From the NCBI GenBank assembly GCA_032622095.1, contig CP136067.1, positions 77,712,705 to 77,776,704 of the forward strand: DNA of 64,000 bases. The letters are read 5' to 3'. Position numbers and translations under genes: made by a program. The notes under the pieces were generated by a model that did no database searches, was not told where the DNA came from, and saw nothing but the letters and a program-made list of their open reading frames with translations. This DNA comes from Siphonodentalium dalli (taxonomy: Eukaryota; Mollusca; Scaphopoda; Gadilida; Siphonodentaliidae). Below are positions 55,022 to 63,929 of the stretch, piece by piece (position 1 is the stretch's first letter; each line of letters starts with the position of its first letter).

Positions 55022-55674
55022 TTAAGGTAGCAGTACACGATTTCACGGGTTGTAGGGGGTCTCAAAAACAGAAATATAAGTATATGGGTGGCATAACAGC
55101 CAGTGTAGCCTGTGTTAACTGTGTCATTACTGGTTTGAATGTTTATTTATTTTACAAAACTGGGAAAGCACTCAAAAAAGTGAAAAATTTGGATACGCAA
55201 CAGGGTTTTCGTATTCAGTGAAGGCCAACTCTGTGTTATTGATTACAGGAAAATAGCCCGATTTCTCTCCCCTGAATTCTGTCATCTGGGCTCGCAAGAC
55301 TTTTTTTCAAATTGATACGATAACTTTTTTTCTATTTCAAATATTTCTCAGCTCTAACATAGCTCTATCAGGTGGAATAATCTTATTTACTGACATTCGC
55401 TCTATCATGGTCTGTTTTTGGGTTGAAAATGACCAATTTGGGTAAAAAAATGGGTAAAATTGAGCGTTTCGTGTGTGCAAACCAAGGGGCATAACTCAAT
55501 GACAAATTGTACGAAGAACCAAAAGTACATTTAAATGATTACACCTAAAATTTCTGTCGAAATTAAAACATGCTTGATGGGATATATGCCAACGATAATG
55601 ACTTAGCATTGATTTGAAGTACAGTATCCCCTCCCAGGTTGGCAAAATTGCTGGAAATCGTGTATTGTTACCTA
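55022..55674. mobile_element. Terminal-inverted-repeat transposon, copy 2 (about 0.65 kb)
   Basis: Same orientation and nearly the same sequence as copy 1, with a 17-bp extra segment (CCCCTGAATTCTGTCAT) near 55275 and small indels. The left end is TTTAAGGTAGCAG and the right end is TGTTACCTAAG. Confidence 0.9.
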
Positions 55675-56034
55675 AGATTTGGCATAAATTAATTTGACAT
55701 TTTCAGAATGATTGGATTAATTGGGGTTTAATGCCGTTTCAGTCGCCAGGCCATGCCACGACTCAGAACAGGCAGTCAAAATAAAAACTATTAGTAGGGA
55801 AGCAACTGTGGCTGCTTTTGTCTTTGATACATTGTCACTATTGCCGCTGCACTCTCTTATATATGAGTCTCCCATATGTAGCTTCACATATATAACCGAA
55901 TGCACTGGCTTACAAGGTCAAGGTAAATATTGTTAGGACAATACATTATCTTATATATGCGAGGATTCCTATGTAATCTCTCACTTGGTGACTGCCGCGG
56001 TTGGATGACCAAATAGTCGGCAATGATGGGAGTG

Positions 56035-56042
56035 TATATAAG
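56035..56042 (+). promoter_or_regulatory. TATA box for the short ORF at 56113
   Basis: TATATAAG lies about 78 bp upstream of the ATG. This would put the start site near 56066 and give a 5' UTR of about 45-50 nt. The tight spacing is what a compact TATA-driven gene would show. Confidence 0.4.
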
Positions 56043-56112
56043 TTTGGCACAGAAGGGAAGTAGAGTTCATTACAAGCCCCTGTGGCCGAAATAAAAGGTT
56101 ATCATCTCAAAG

Positions 56113-56286
56113 ATGAATACTTGTTACGTTATAATTAGCACATTATGTTCAATTTACTTAGCTTTTCATTATATAGGTTGGTCCCATCTACCAAATGATG
56201 AACACCATACAGGAAATCTTTCAATGTTCAAACCATTTAAAGCACCAGAAGAATTAAATGAGCTGGTGTTGGCATCGCAGGGATAA
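56113..56286 (+). CDS. Short ORF, 57 residues, hydrophobic N-terminus
   Basis: ATG with A at -3 and an open frame to TAA 56284-56286. The first 21 residues (MNTCYVIISTLCSIYLAFHY..) are hydrophobic and could be a signal peptide or a membrane anchor. The rest is polar: GWSHLPNDEHHTGNLSMFKP, then FKAPEELNELVLASQG. A TATA box precedes it. No dibasic or amidation site is seen, so it is not a typical neuropeptide precursor. Alternatively, the TTTTCATTATATAG before GGTTGG may be an acceptor and the polar part a terminal exon in phase 1. Which reading is right cannot be settled here. I do not recognise the family. Confidence 0.42.
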   Translation: MNTCYVIISTLCSIYLAFHYIGWSHLPNDEHHTGNLSMFKPFKAPEELNELVLASQG

Positions 56287-57089
56287 TTGAACAACAAAAA
56301 CCTTTTTAGTGCAATTGTTTCCTCATAAAAAGCCATCTTCTCTTGATTAATGCTTTATTTTGAACATTTAAAATAATTTTAGTAGTTATAATTTGTCTTT
56401 AAACATGGATTTGGAAAAAACTTTATACGGGATTGGAAAAATCTGCGATTGGCGCGCACTCTCAACCAGACCTTGTATTGTGGAATTTTTTCACACCCCC
56501 CCGGTATATGATATAATATTATTTTCATATGACAAACTTAAATGCAATTTAGTTTATATATTCCAATGTATAGTTTTTGAACTGAATATAGGAATCCATT
56601 CATGGTGTAGTGAATTGGTTCATCAACCACAAAGATTTTAATTAATTCATCTATTAATTTTTTGGTATTTGAAAATAACAGTATATTGGCTTTAAATCGG
56701 CAAATTATTTGTATATGAATATAAAAGTATAACCACATTCAAATATGGGCCACAATTAATGACTGGTAAGTTGATTCAATGGCAATTACCACATTCCCCA
56801 TTTATAATGTATGAGCTGACAAAACACATATATGATTTAGTTCAAATTTAATAAGTTTATTCACTGCATAATAATTTCTGTATTAACATTAGATGAAATA
56901 TAATATTTATAACAGAAATATATAAAAAAAACACATTACAGATCCTATATACATAAGACAAATAAAACATTCTCGACATTATTATTTACAATTTAGGACA
57001 AATAGACACTTCCCCAGTAAAGTGACATATGACAAGTCATGCTGTGTTTACATAGACATATTGCTTATTTTTAAAGAGTGAAATAGTTA
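56287..57089. other. Noncoding stretch with no clear feature
   Basis: AT-rich, with only weak open frames. Confidence 0.45.
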
Positions 57090-57183
57090 AGGAATGACTG
57101 GCACATAGATTGGGTTAAACAAAGTATGTGAATCTCGAAGGGATTCGCATGAACTTTGTTTAATATCTCTGCCAGTCATCCTT
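57090..57183. repeat. 94-bp inverted repeat
   Basis: AAGGAATGACTGGCA..TTAAACAAAGT..TGTGAATCTC is mirrored by GGGATTCGCATGAACTTTGT..CTGCCAGTCATCCTT around a 3-4 nt centre, with a few mismatches. Confidence 0.88.
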
Positions 57184-57261
57184 ATAATCATATGTTGCAC
57201 TCCTGACGAGCATATAAGTGGAAATATAACACATTTCCCTATTTGGGAAAGAGATAAACCA

Positions 57262-57555
57262 ACTGGCACACATAAAAGAGCCCAACATAAAACCAGAACA
57301 TGTATTGCCTCGTTGGATGGGTGATAGATGTATGAATGTGATTCTATGATAATAACTGTTTCTATGATTTTGCTGCCTCTAAATATGCTTAAAAGCTCGG
57401 ATGGCACACAACTGGCACACATAAAAGAGCCCAAAATAAAACCAGAACATGTATTGCCTCGTTGGATGGGTGATAGATGTATGAATGTGATTCTATGATA
57501 ATAACTGTTTCTATGATTTTGCTGCCTCTAAATATGCTTAAAGGCTCGGATGGCC
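57262..57555. repeat. Two tandem 149-bp units
   Basis: ACTGGCACACATAAAAGAGC starts at 57262 and again at 57411. The copies differ at very few positions, so the duplication is recent. Confidence 0.95.
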
Positions 57556-57639
57556 TTCTTAAAGGTTATAATTTAGAAGTAACATTTACCAAATTATGAA
57601 AATTACTTTCATTTCAAACATTTTACCTATAAATTGTGG

Positions 57640-57785
57640 GCTGCAGTGTGTGCCGATGGAATACTAGTGAAATGGAAGATGGCTGCTGGTGGCCATGTTT
57701 TTTAACAAATTTCGCAAAAATGTGATAGCTCCCATCTAGTGGGCAACCATATGAAGTTTGGCAAAGAGGGCAAATCTTGATGCCG
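57640..57785 (-). repeat. Dispersed 'CCAAGATGGCTGC' repeat, another copy
   Basis: GTGTGTGCCGATGGAATACT, GAAGATGGCTGCTGGTGG, CCATGTTTTTTAAC and GATAGCTCCCATCTAG occur in the family order, followed by AAGTTTGGCAAAGAGGGCAA. Confidence 0.85.
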
Positions 57786-58272
57786 GTGGGAAAAATTAAA
57801 TAATGTTACAGGCTTAAATAAGGACCATACATACATAGGTGGATTTGTTGCAGAATATTAATAATCGTACATGAATGGTTATTTGGATCCCAAGACTAAA
57901 TAGTTCTGAAGCATGTGAAGAAGACTAACATTACTAATGAGTAGGAGGTTCAATTTCACTAATGAACGGAAGTCAATAGACATTCGAAGTTGTGTCATGT
58001 GGTTTGCACAAGTGCATATATATTATTTGATTGAGAAGGTGTATAGTTATGAACAGACACATGTTGAGACAAACACACTGAAAAGATGACATAATCACAG
58101 AGGAATATAAGTGAGTTATCTCGCACCCACATATGTTTCATGCTATATAACTTATAGAGACTATCATGTCTGAGACTGACCCCCCAACTGGGAACTTAAA
58201 AAAGACCGACATGTGACGATGATGGACAAATGCTAATATAGTGAAAACTAAAGAACCGGCTTACATGACAGT

Positions 58273-58278
58273 TTTATT
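58273..58278 (-). promoter_or_regulatory. Poly(A) signal of the 58-64 kb gene
   Basis: AATAAA (minus strand, in GTAAAATAAAACTGTC) lies 93 nt after the TGA stop at 58371-58373. It is the expected position for a short 3' UTR. Confidence 0.65.
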
Positions 58279-58370
58279 TTACTCAAATAGTGAAATGGAT
58301 GTCTTGTAACTTTGGGACAAGTTCATATTGACGTTTTTCAAACCAAATATCGATGTTTAATGCAACAAGG

Positions 58371-58504
58371 TCAATTAAATAACTCGCATCCCTCATTTTG
58401 GTTGACAAGATTTTCTCTCGAAATCCACTCTGTTTTACCATTGTGCCACTTTACTAAGCATTTCTTTTTTCCAGTTCTCATAACCTGACATGGATATGTT
58501 TCAC
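58371..58504 (-). CDS. Last exon of the 58-64 kb gene: Tudor/chromo-like domain
   Basis: Begins after the acceptor CTTCTCTTTATAG in phase 1 and ends at TGA 58373-58371; 134 nt. It reads GETYPCQVMRTGKKKCLVKW, HNGKTEWISRENLV and NQNEGCELFN. The 'K-x-C-L-V-K-W-x-N-G-x-x-E-W-I-x-x-E-N-L' pattern fits a small SH3-fold module of the Tudor/chromo type. Such modules bind methylated lysine or arginine or nucleic acid. The aromatic residues Y, W and W could make part of a binding cage. Phase, acceptor, stop and poly(A) signal agree, so I am confident of the exon; the domain name is inference. Lys-rich exons precede it, which would suit a nuclear protein. Confidence 0.72.
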
Positions 58505-58931
58505 CTATAAAGAGAAGACAAATTCAATATATTATTACCTATCTCTATGATGATCACTGTCTCTGATTAGGCAAAAGACATCTGACAAATGATCATCCAA
58601 AAATTAAATGACATGGGACTACGATTGTGTCAATTTAATGCTTTCAGTAATGTGATAGATAGCTAGTCACCATGTGTGTAAGATGTAGAATATCTTTTGA
58701 AAATTGTCCACTAACCAACCACCTGGTGTTCACAACAGTGACGTTGGTAAGAGATGATTTCATTCAGAAGTGCGAAAACTATAGTGTACACAGTGCATTT
58801 AGTTCAAAATGCGAAGAGATAATGTATTTTGTCCTTCACAGGCTATTTTGAGATGGAAAGGAAAGATTGGGGGAAATTTTGTGGTCAATGCCTAGAAATA
58901 AGGTCGGTCCGGTTTATGTAATGAGATTCAG

Positions 58932-58991
58932 CTTCTTGTGTTTTCTCTGGGGCTGACCTCTTGGTTTTCTTCACTTTTTTAACGGCAGCAT
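58932..58991 (-). pseudogene. 60-nt Lys-rich exon copy 5 (3'-most), donor lost
   Basis: Encodes DAAVKKVKKTKRSAPEKTQE in phase 1-1. The acceptor CATTCCAG is intact. The donor position reads CT instead of GT (GAAG|CTGAATC), so it probably cannot be spliced as an internal exon unless another donor is used. The coding sequence has no stop. Confidence 0.6.
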
Positions 58992-59542
58992 CTGGAATGA
59001 TTATCATAATATATGGGTGAGCTTACAAGATCAAAATTTACGCAAGGTAATATATTATTATCCAACCATTTATATCGCTGTTTCTGATTGGGTGATTGAC
59101 ATTTGACACATGATCATCGAAATATTTTTGTGACATGGGACTCCGCAAATATCATAATGGATTCTTGGCATAAACCCGTTCACTATTTCTATCCATAATA
59201 TCCACCATTATAGGTCAGGTTAGAGGTAAACAATTTGTTTTTTATTTTGTATATAAAAGACTGCAAAATCCACACTCGTATCAATTACAGGCCGGAATCC
59301 ACTGTCAGATAAATTGGTGAGTCGAGTACAGCAAACCAATCTAATGCTTTCAATAATGACAGATAGCTAGTCACCGTGTTTGTAACTTGTAGAATATCCT
59401 TTGAAAATGATCCACTGAGTCTGACCATCTGGTGTTCACAACAGTTAATTTTGTCAAGGATGTGGATTTCATTCAGTGCATTTGCTTGTGATCTATGTTA
59501 TCAGTTGTATAATCAGTTATCAGTTATAATAATGATATTCAC

Positions 59543-59602
59543 CTTCTTGTGTTTTCTCTGGGGCTGACCTCTTGGTTTTCTTCATTTTTTTATTGGCAGC
59601 AT
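59543..59602 (-). CDS. 60-nt Lys-rich exon copy 4
   Basis: Phase 1-1 exon with acceptor CATTCCAG and donor GTGAAT, encoding DAANKKMKKTKRSAPEKTQE. The KK-x-KKTKR stretch looks like a nuclear localisation or nucleic-acid-contact sequence. Differs from the next copy at one residue (Met for Leu). Confidence 0.68.
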
Positions 59603-60142
59603 CTGGAATGATTGCGAAAAAAAATGATCATAATATATGGGTGAGCTTACACCATCCAAATTTACACAAGGAAATATATAATATCCACCCCTTAAACTAT
59701 CGATGTTTCTGATTATTGGGTGATAGACATTTGACACATGACAATCAAAATATTTGTGACACGGGACTCCGAAAGTATAATATTGGATTTTTCACATAAA
59801 CACTTTCACTATCTATATCTATATTATCAACTTTTGTGGGTGCAAAAGATTTTTGTTCACAAAAGACTGCACTATCCTCACTCGTGTCAATTACAGTCCG
59901 GAATCCAATGTCAGACAACTGGTGAGTCGAGTGCAATAAACCAATTTAATGCTTTCAATAATGACAGAGAGCTAATCACCGTGTTTGTAACTTGTAGAAT
60001 ATCCTTTGAAAATGATCCACTGAGTCTGACCATCTGGTATTCACACCAGTTAATTTGGTCAAGGATGTGGATTTCATTCAGTGTATTTGCTTGTGATCTA
60101 TGTTATCAGTTGTATAAAGGTTTATATAATAATGATATTCAC

Positions 60143-60202
60143 CTTCTTGTGTTTTCTCTGGGGCTGACCTCTTGGTTTTCTTCAATTTTTTATTGGCAGC
60201 AT
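60143..60202 (-). CDS. 60-nt Lys-rich exon copy 3
   Basis: Phase 1-1 exon with intact acceptor and donor, encoding DAANKKLKKTKRSAPEKTQE. It lies exactly 600 bp from copy 4. Skipping or including it keeps the frame. Confidence 0.68.
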
Positions 60203-60492
60203 CTGGAATGATTGCGAAAAAAATGATCATAATATATGGGTGAGCTTGCACCATCCAAATTTACACAAGGAAATATATTATTATCCACCCCTTTACTATC
60301 GCTGTTTCTGATTATTGGGTGATAGACATTTGACACATGACAATCAAAATATTTGTGACACGGGACTCCGAAAGTATAATATTGGATTTTTCACATAAAC
60401 ACTTTCACTATCTATATCTATATTATCCACTTTTGTGGGTGCAAAAGTTTTGTTATCAGTTGTATAAAGGTTTATATAATAATGATATTCAC

Positions 60493-60552
60493 CTTCTTGT
60501 GTTTTCTCTGGGGCTGACCTCTTGGTTTTCTTCAATTTTTTATTGGCAGCAT
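60493..60552 (-). CDS. 60-nt Lys-rich exon copy 2
   Basis: Identical in protein to copy 3, with the same splice sites. It lies 350 bp from copy 3 because the intervening unit has a deletion. Confidence 0.68.
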
Positions 60553-60902
60553 CTGGAATGATTGCGAAAAAAAAATGATCATAATATATGGGTGAGCTTG
60601 CACCATCCAAATTTACACAAGGAAATATATTATTATCCACCCCTTTACTATCGCTGTTTCTGATTATTGGGTGATAGACATTTGACACATGACAATCAAA
60701 ATATTTGTGACACGGGACTCCGAAAGTATAATATTGGATTTTTCACATAAACACTTTCACTATCTATATCTATATTATCCACTTTTGTTGGTGCAAAAGT
60801 TTTTTGTTCACAAAAGACTGCACTATCCTCATTCGTATCAATTTGGCCAAGGATGTGCATTTGATTGTGATCTTTTTATATCTATATACTACTGATAATC
60901 AA

Positions 60903-60962
60903 CTTCTTATGTTTTCTCTGGGGATGACCTCTTGGTTTTCTTCACTTTGTTATCAGCAGCAT
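60903..60962 (-). pseudogene. 60-nt Lys-rich exon copy 1, decayed
   Basis: The acceptor CATTCCAG remains. The coding sequence starts DAADNKVKKTKRSSPEKT but then has an in-frame TAA. The donor reads TT (GAAG|TTGATT) instead of GT. Both defects point to loss of use. Confidence 0.72.
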
Positions 60963-61690
60963 CTGGAATGATTGCGAAAAATAATTTAAGTTTAGCTGTA
61001 ACTTGCAATAATGTATTACATTTTCTCAAATTGGGAATTCTGATCTGTCCAATAACTAGATGTATTGCATATACTACGTGTTACTTAATGTATTACAAAT
61101 ATTGAGGGATTGATCTCTGATAATGAGTATGTGTGTAGAAGTAATATATTTATATATATACACACACTATCACTGAAACATAAACCAGGTTATAACCTAC
61201 AATACAAATCAACGAATTACAACATTTTAGATTCGAGTATAAGATTACTTGACCACCAGTTCAAGCCCAGCCCTGTTGATTAGCAGAAATATGCCTAGGC
61301 TAAACCATTCCCTAGGACAGGATCTACATAATTGCATGCTCTACGCACACAGCTCTCAAAATTAGGAAAAATGTCCCATGGCAAATTTAAGGCTGTGGCA
61401 TTATAGATTCCACGTGTTGCCACAGCCTTTCCCACAGCATTGCTTATTGCTGTGGCCATTCTTTTCAATATAACTTCATTTTACAACTGGAACTTGGTCC
61501 ATTATCACATCAAACTTTGTTTGGGTCTGGCTAAAAATTGCTGATTTAATATCAAGATAGTCCTTGTTATATCAGTAATTCTTGGCATTCATCAATGAAC
61601 TTTTGCTGTCTTTAACGATTTATCGTGAATTCAATGTATCACAATACACTTTCATACGCGTATTGTATCGTGTCATGTGTACATTCTTAC

Positions 61691-61774
61691 CTTTCCGTTT
61701 CTTGTTGGATGCATGCATGTCCTGCAGTATTTTGATCACAACGTCAGGTGGTTCCACGTGGAGTTCTGAGATTA
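61691..61774 (-). CDS. Internal exon of the 58-64 kb gene
   Basis: 84 nt, phase 1-1, between the consensus acceptor TTTTTTTCCAG and the consensus donor GTAAGA. It encodes VISELHVEPPDVVIKILQDM and HASNKKRK. The acidic/hydrophobic first part could form a helix, and the basic end (NKKRK) continues the Lys-rich character of the next exons. The splice sites are the strongest in this gene. Confidence 0.78.
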
Positions 61775-62782
61775 CTGGAAAAAAAGAACGTACGTTACAT
61801 TAAGTCCAAATGTCTGCGAGAAATTAAATCAAACACTATTCATTGCATATTTTAGTTTTTTTGGCAGCCATTTGCAGAACTATTTTTTTATCGTGTGAAG
61901 AACCAAAACAACATAAATATTATTCAGCCATGTTTGCAATAATCTGAGACATAAATACTCAATACTAATTCATCTTTTCCAACGTTTATTTTGTTTTTGG
62001 TGATTTTTCCGCCAAAAAAATAGTCCTGCAAATGGCTACCAAAAAATTAATATACTACTAATTACTAGTATGCAATGAAAAATGTTTTAATTATTTTCTC
62101 GCAGACAGCAATGATTTCAGATGGTAGACGGAGCGCATACCCAGTTGGGGTTATAAGCTAAATACTGCAGTGTTTTGGCAAATATTTCCTGTCAACTCTC
62201 TATTGACCTACCTCAATAATAGTTTTTTTTTTTAAACCACATTTTTAAATAATTCAGACATATCTCTGGTATTGTGAGTGTGAACAGGTGTTGTTATAGT
62301 ACTATATAATACGTTGGTTATAGTGCTTTTCCCCTCCAAATTAACAGTTTGAAATTGAGATTTTTTGAAAATCCACGAATGAGGCGCCTCCTTAAACACC
62401 ACCCAGTGACTGGCATGAATATGGACCTTTGGCCATATAATCAATATATAAAGTACCTATTGAATGTCAGTGGAGTTTAAACTCTTTCAGTGCCAGAGAA
62501 TCCTAAGTTTTTCACTTTTCAGCAATTGTTATAAATTCCTGGTTGTGGTTCTGGGTCTTAAAATGCCAAAAATAATTGACCCAGGTGCTTGTTTTCCATA
62601 AAATAATTTTTTTTTCAAAAAATAATTCAGCCATTTTTAGGGCCAATCTAATCGGACTTGGCACTCAAAGAGTTAAGTTGTGTTGAAATCAAATACCAGT
62701 ATTATTTGTGACACTCCCATGTGGCAAGAAATCTGAAATAAATATCCATTTAAGGAATGGAATAATGTATATGAATTAATAC

Positions 62783-62903
62783 CTGTATTAATTAATTTTG
62801 ATGTATCGGCTTCTGTCTCAATAATTGAGATGTCTTCGGACTCGTAAATGTCATCGAACTCAGAGTTCACAGGCAATGGGAAATAAGATGATTCAGCTTC
62901 CTT
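62783..62903 (-). CDS. Internal exon of the 58-64 kb gene, acidic
   Basis: 121 nt, encoding KEAESSYFPLPVNSEFDD, IYESEDISIIETEADTS and KLINT, ending in phase 1 at the donor GTATTA. The acceptor CATCCTCTGCCATAG gives a phase-0 start. The upstream Pro/Gln repeat is in the same frame but separated by that TAG. The run of Asp/Glu contrasts with the Lys-rich exons downstream. The phase-0 entry does not fit the phase-1 exit of the exon at 63520, so a further exon or another boundary is missing. Confidence 0.6.
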
Positions 62904-62916
62904 CTATGGCAGAGGA

Positions 62917-63021
62917 TGCGGTTGAGGTTGTGGTTGAGGTAGAGGTTGTGGTTGAGGCTGTGGTTGAGGTTGAAGTTGTGGTTGAGGGTGTGGTTGAGGC
63001 TGTGGTTGAGGCTGTGGTTTA
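62917..63021 (-). repeat. Hexanucleotide-based repeat translating as Pro-Gln
   Basis: On the minus strand CAGCCTCAACCACAACCTCA-type units give (PQ)n with occasional H and L in one frame. An acceptor-like TTGTTTTACAG lies just before it (near 63040). The frame runs into TAG immediately before the acidic exon. It may be an intronic pyrimidine-rich tract, or a coding PQ tract cut by a stop. Confidence 0.85.
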
Positions 63022-63519
63022 GGCCGAGGATGACACCTGTAAAACAATCTTCATTGATAACATTACCAAATAGTGAACTAACTTCACTAATTAACAGAAC
63101 TTCAACTTTGATGATTCCAACTGACTAAATTAAAGTAATATATATTAGATAACTTTGGCACCGAGGATATTAAGGCTAGCCTGGCCATTATAACAAAATG
63201 CCAGGGAAAGCTCTATGTAGTTTTTCACCACTGAAAGGGACTCGCACTAATTTAGTGAAATACGGCTACACAAAGAGCCGCTTCATAATCCATGAATGCA
63301 TAGACTGATGATAGTTCAGAATCATGTCTAAAATTCAACACTCATTTTGCAAACTGTAAAAGGTATATAAAAACACAAGACAAATTAAAAAACAAATCAT
63401 TTGTAAAAAATTCTAATGTTTTGTTGAAAATATAGAAATAAATTACAGGTCGACCCTAAATTTCGGCAGGTTGGTCAGGTAACTGGAAACGTTCATGTTT
63501 TTTGCCTAACTATACTTAC

Positions 63520-63690
63520 ATGACATTTCTAATTTCTAAATGTTCAGCTGCCAGGACGAGATTACACTTTCTTGAGCCCATATTTGAGGATCACTAATAT
63601 CCATGTCAGCTGGATAACCAATGATATCAAGGGTGATCTTGCCATCTTTGATATCTTGATTTGGCATTCCTCCTGTTTGTCCAGCCCTGG
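63520..63690 (-). pseudogene. Upstream exon of the 58-64 kb gene with an in-frame TAG
   Basis: Acceptor GTTTTTTTTATAG and strong donor GTAAGTATAG bound 171 nt in phase 1-1. The residues read GQTGGMPNQDIKDGKITLDI, IGYPADMDISDPQIWAQESV and ISSWQLNI, then TAG, then KLEMS up to the donor. The composition is clearly protein-like. The TAG would end translation 16 nt before the donor. Options are a terminal exon of a shorter form, a disabled gene, or a sequence error. The family is not recognised. Confidence 0.58.
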
Positions 63691-63929
63691 CTATAAAAAA
63701 AACAGTACTAGTACATGTAGGTGTAAGGATTATCAGTTAACACAAATTGAATTAAACAGAAAGTGACACGTGATAATATCTATCCACATGTATAAATAAA
63801 AAATATATATCTGTAGCTCAACTTGATATGATGTACATGTATTAATCAAATGGGTGGCCATTTCAGATTTTATATCTTCAATATTGAGGTCATACTAATC
63901 ATGCTTGTATAATTTCAGAATTATCTGCT

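Larger units (their letters stand above)
58600..60970 (-). repeat. Tandem genomic duplications carrying a 60-nt exon
   Basis: Large blocks are repeated in the same order: a segment with ATGACAGATAGCTAGTCACC..CTTTGAAAATGATCCACTGA, the exon itself, TGGGTGATAGACATTTGACA and a CGGGACTCCGAAAGTATAAT segment. Exon copies lie at 58932, 59543, 60143, 60493 and 60903, so the unit spacings are 611, 600, 350 and 410 bp. The shorter spacings reflect internal deletions. The copies at 59.5-60.5 kb are almost identical and therefore recent. Confidence 0.93.

Noticed and set aside
59745-59936. Minus-strand open frame with LSDIGFRTVIDTSEDSAVF and VDNIDIDSES in the exon array, present in several duplicated units
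   Set aside because: The acceptor-like CACCAG gives phase 0 while neighbouring exons need phase 1, and other copies are truncated or altered. It may be an alternative exon but the phase conflict argues against calling it.
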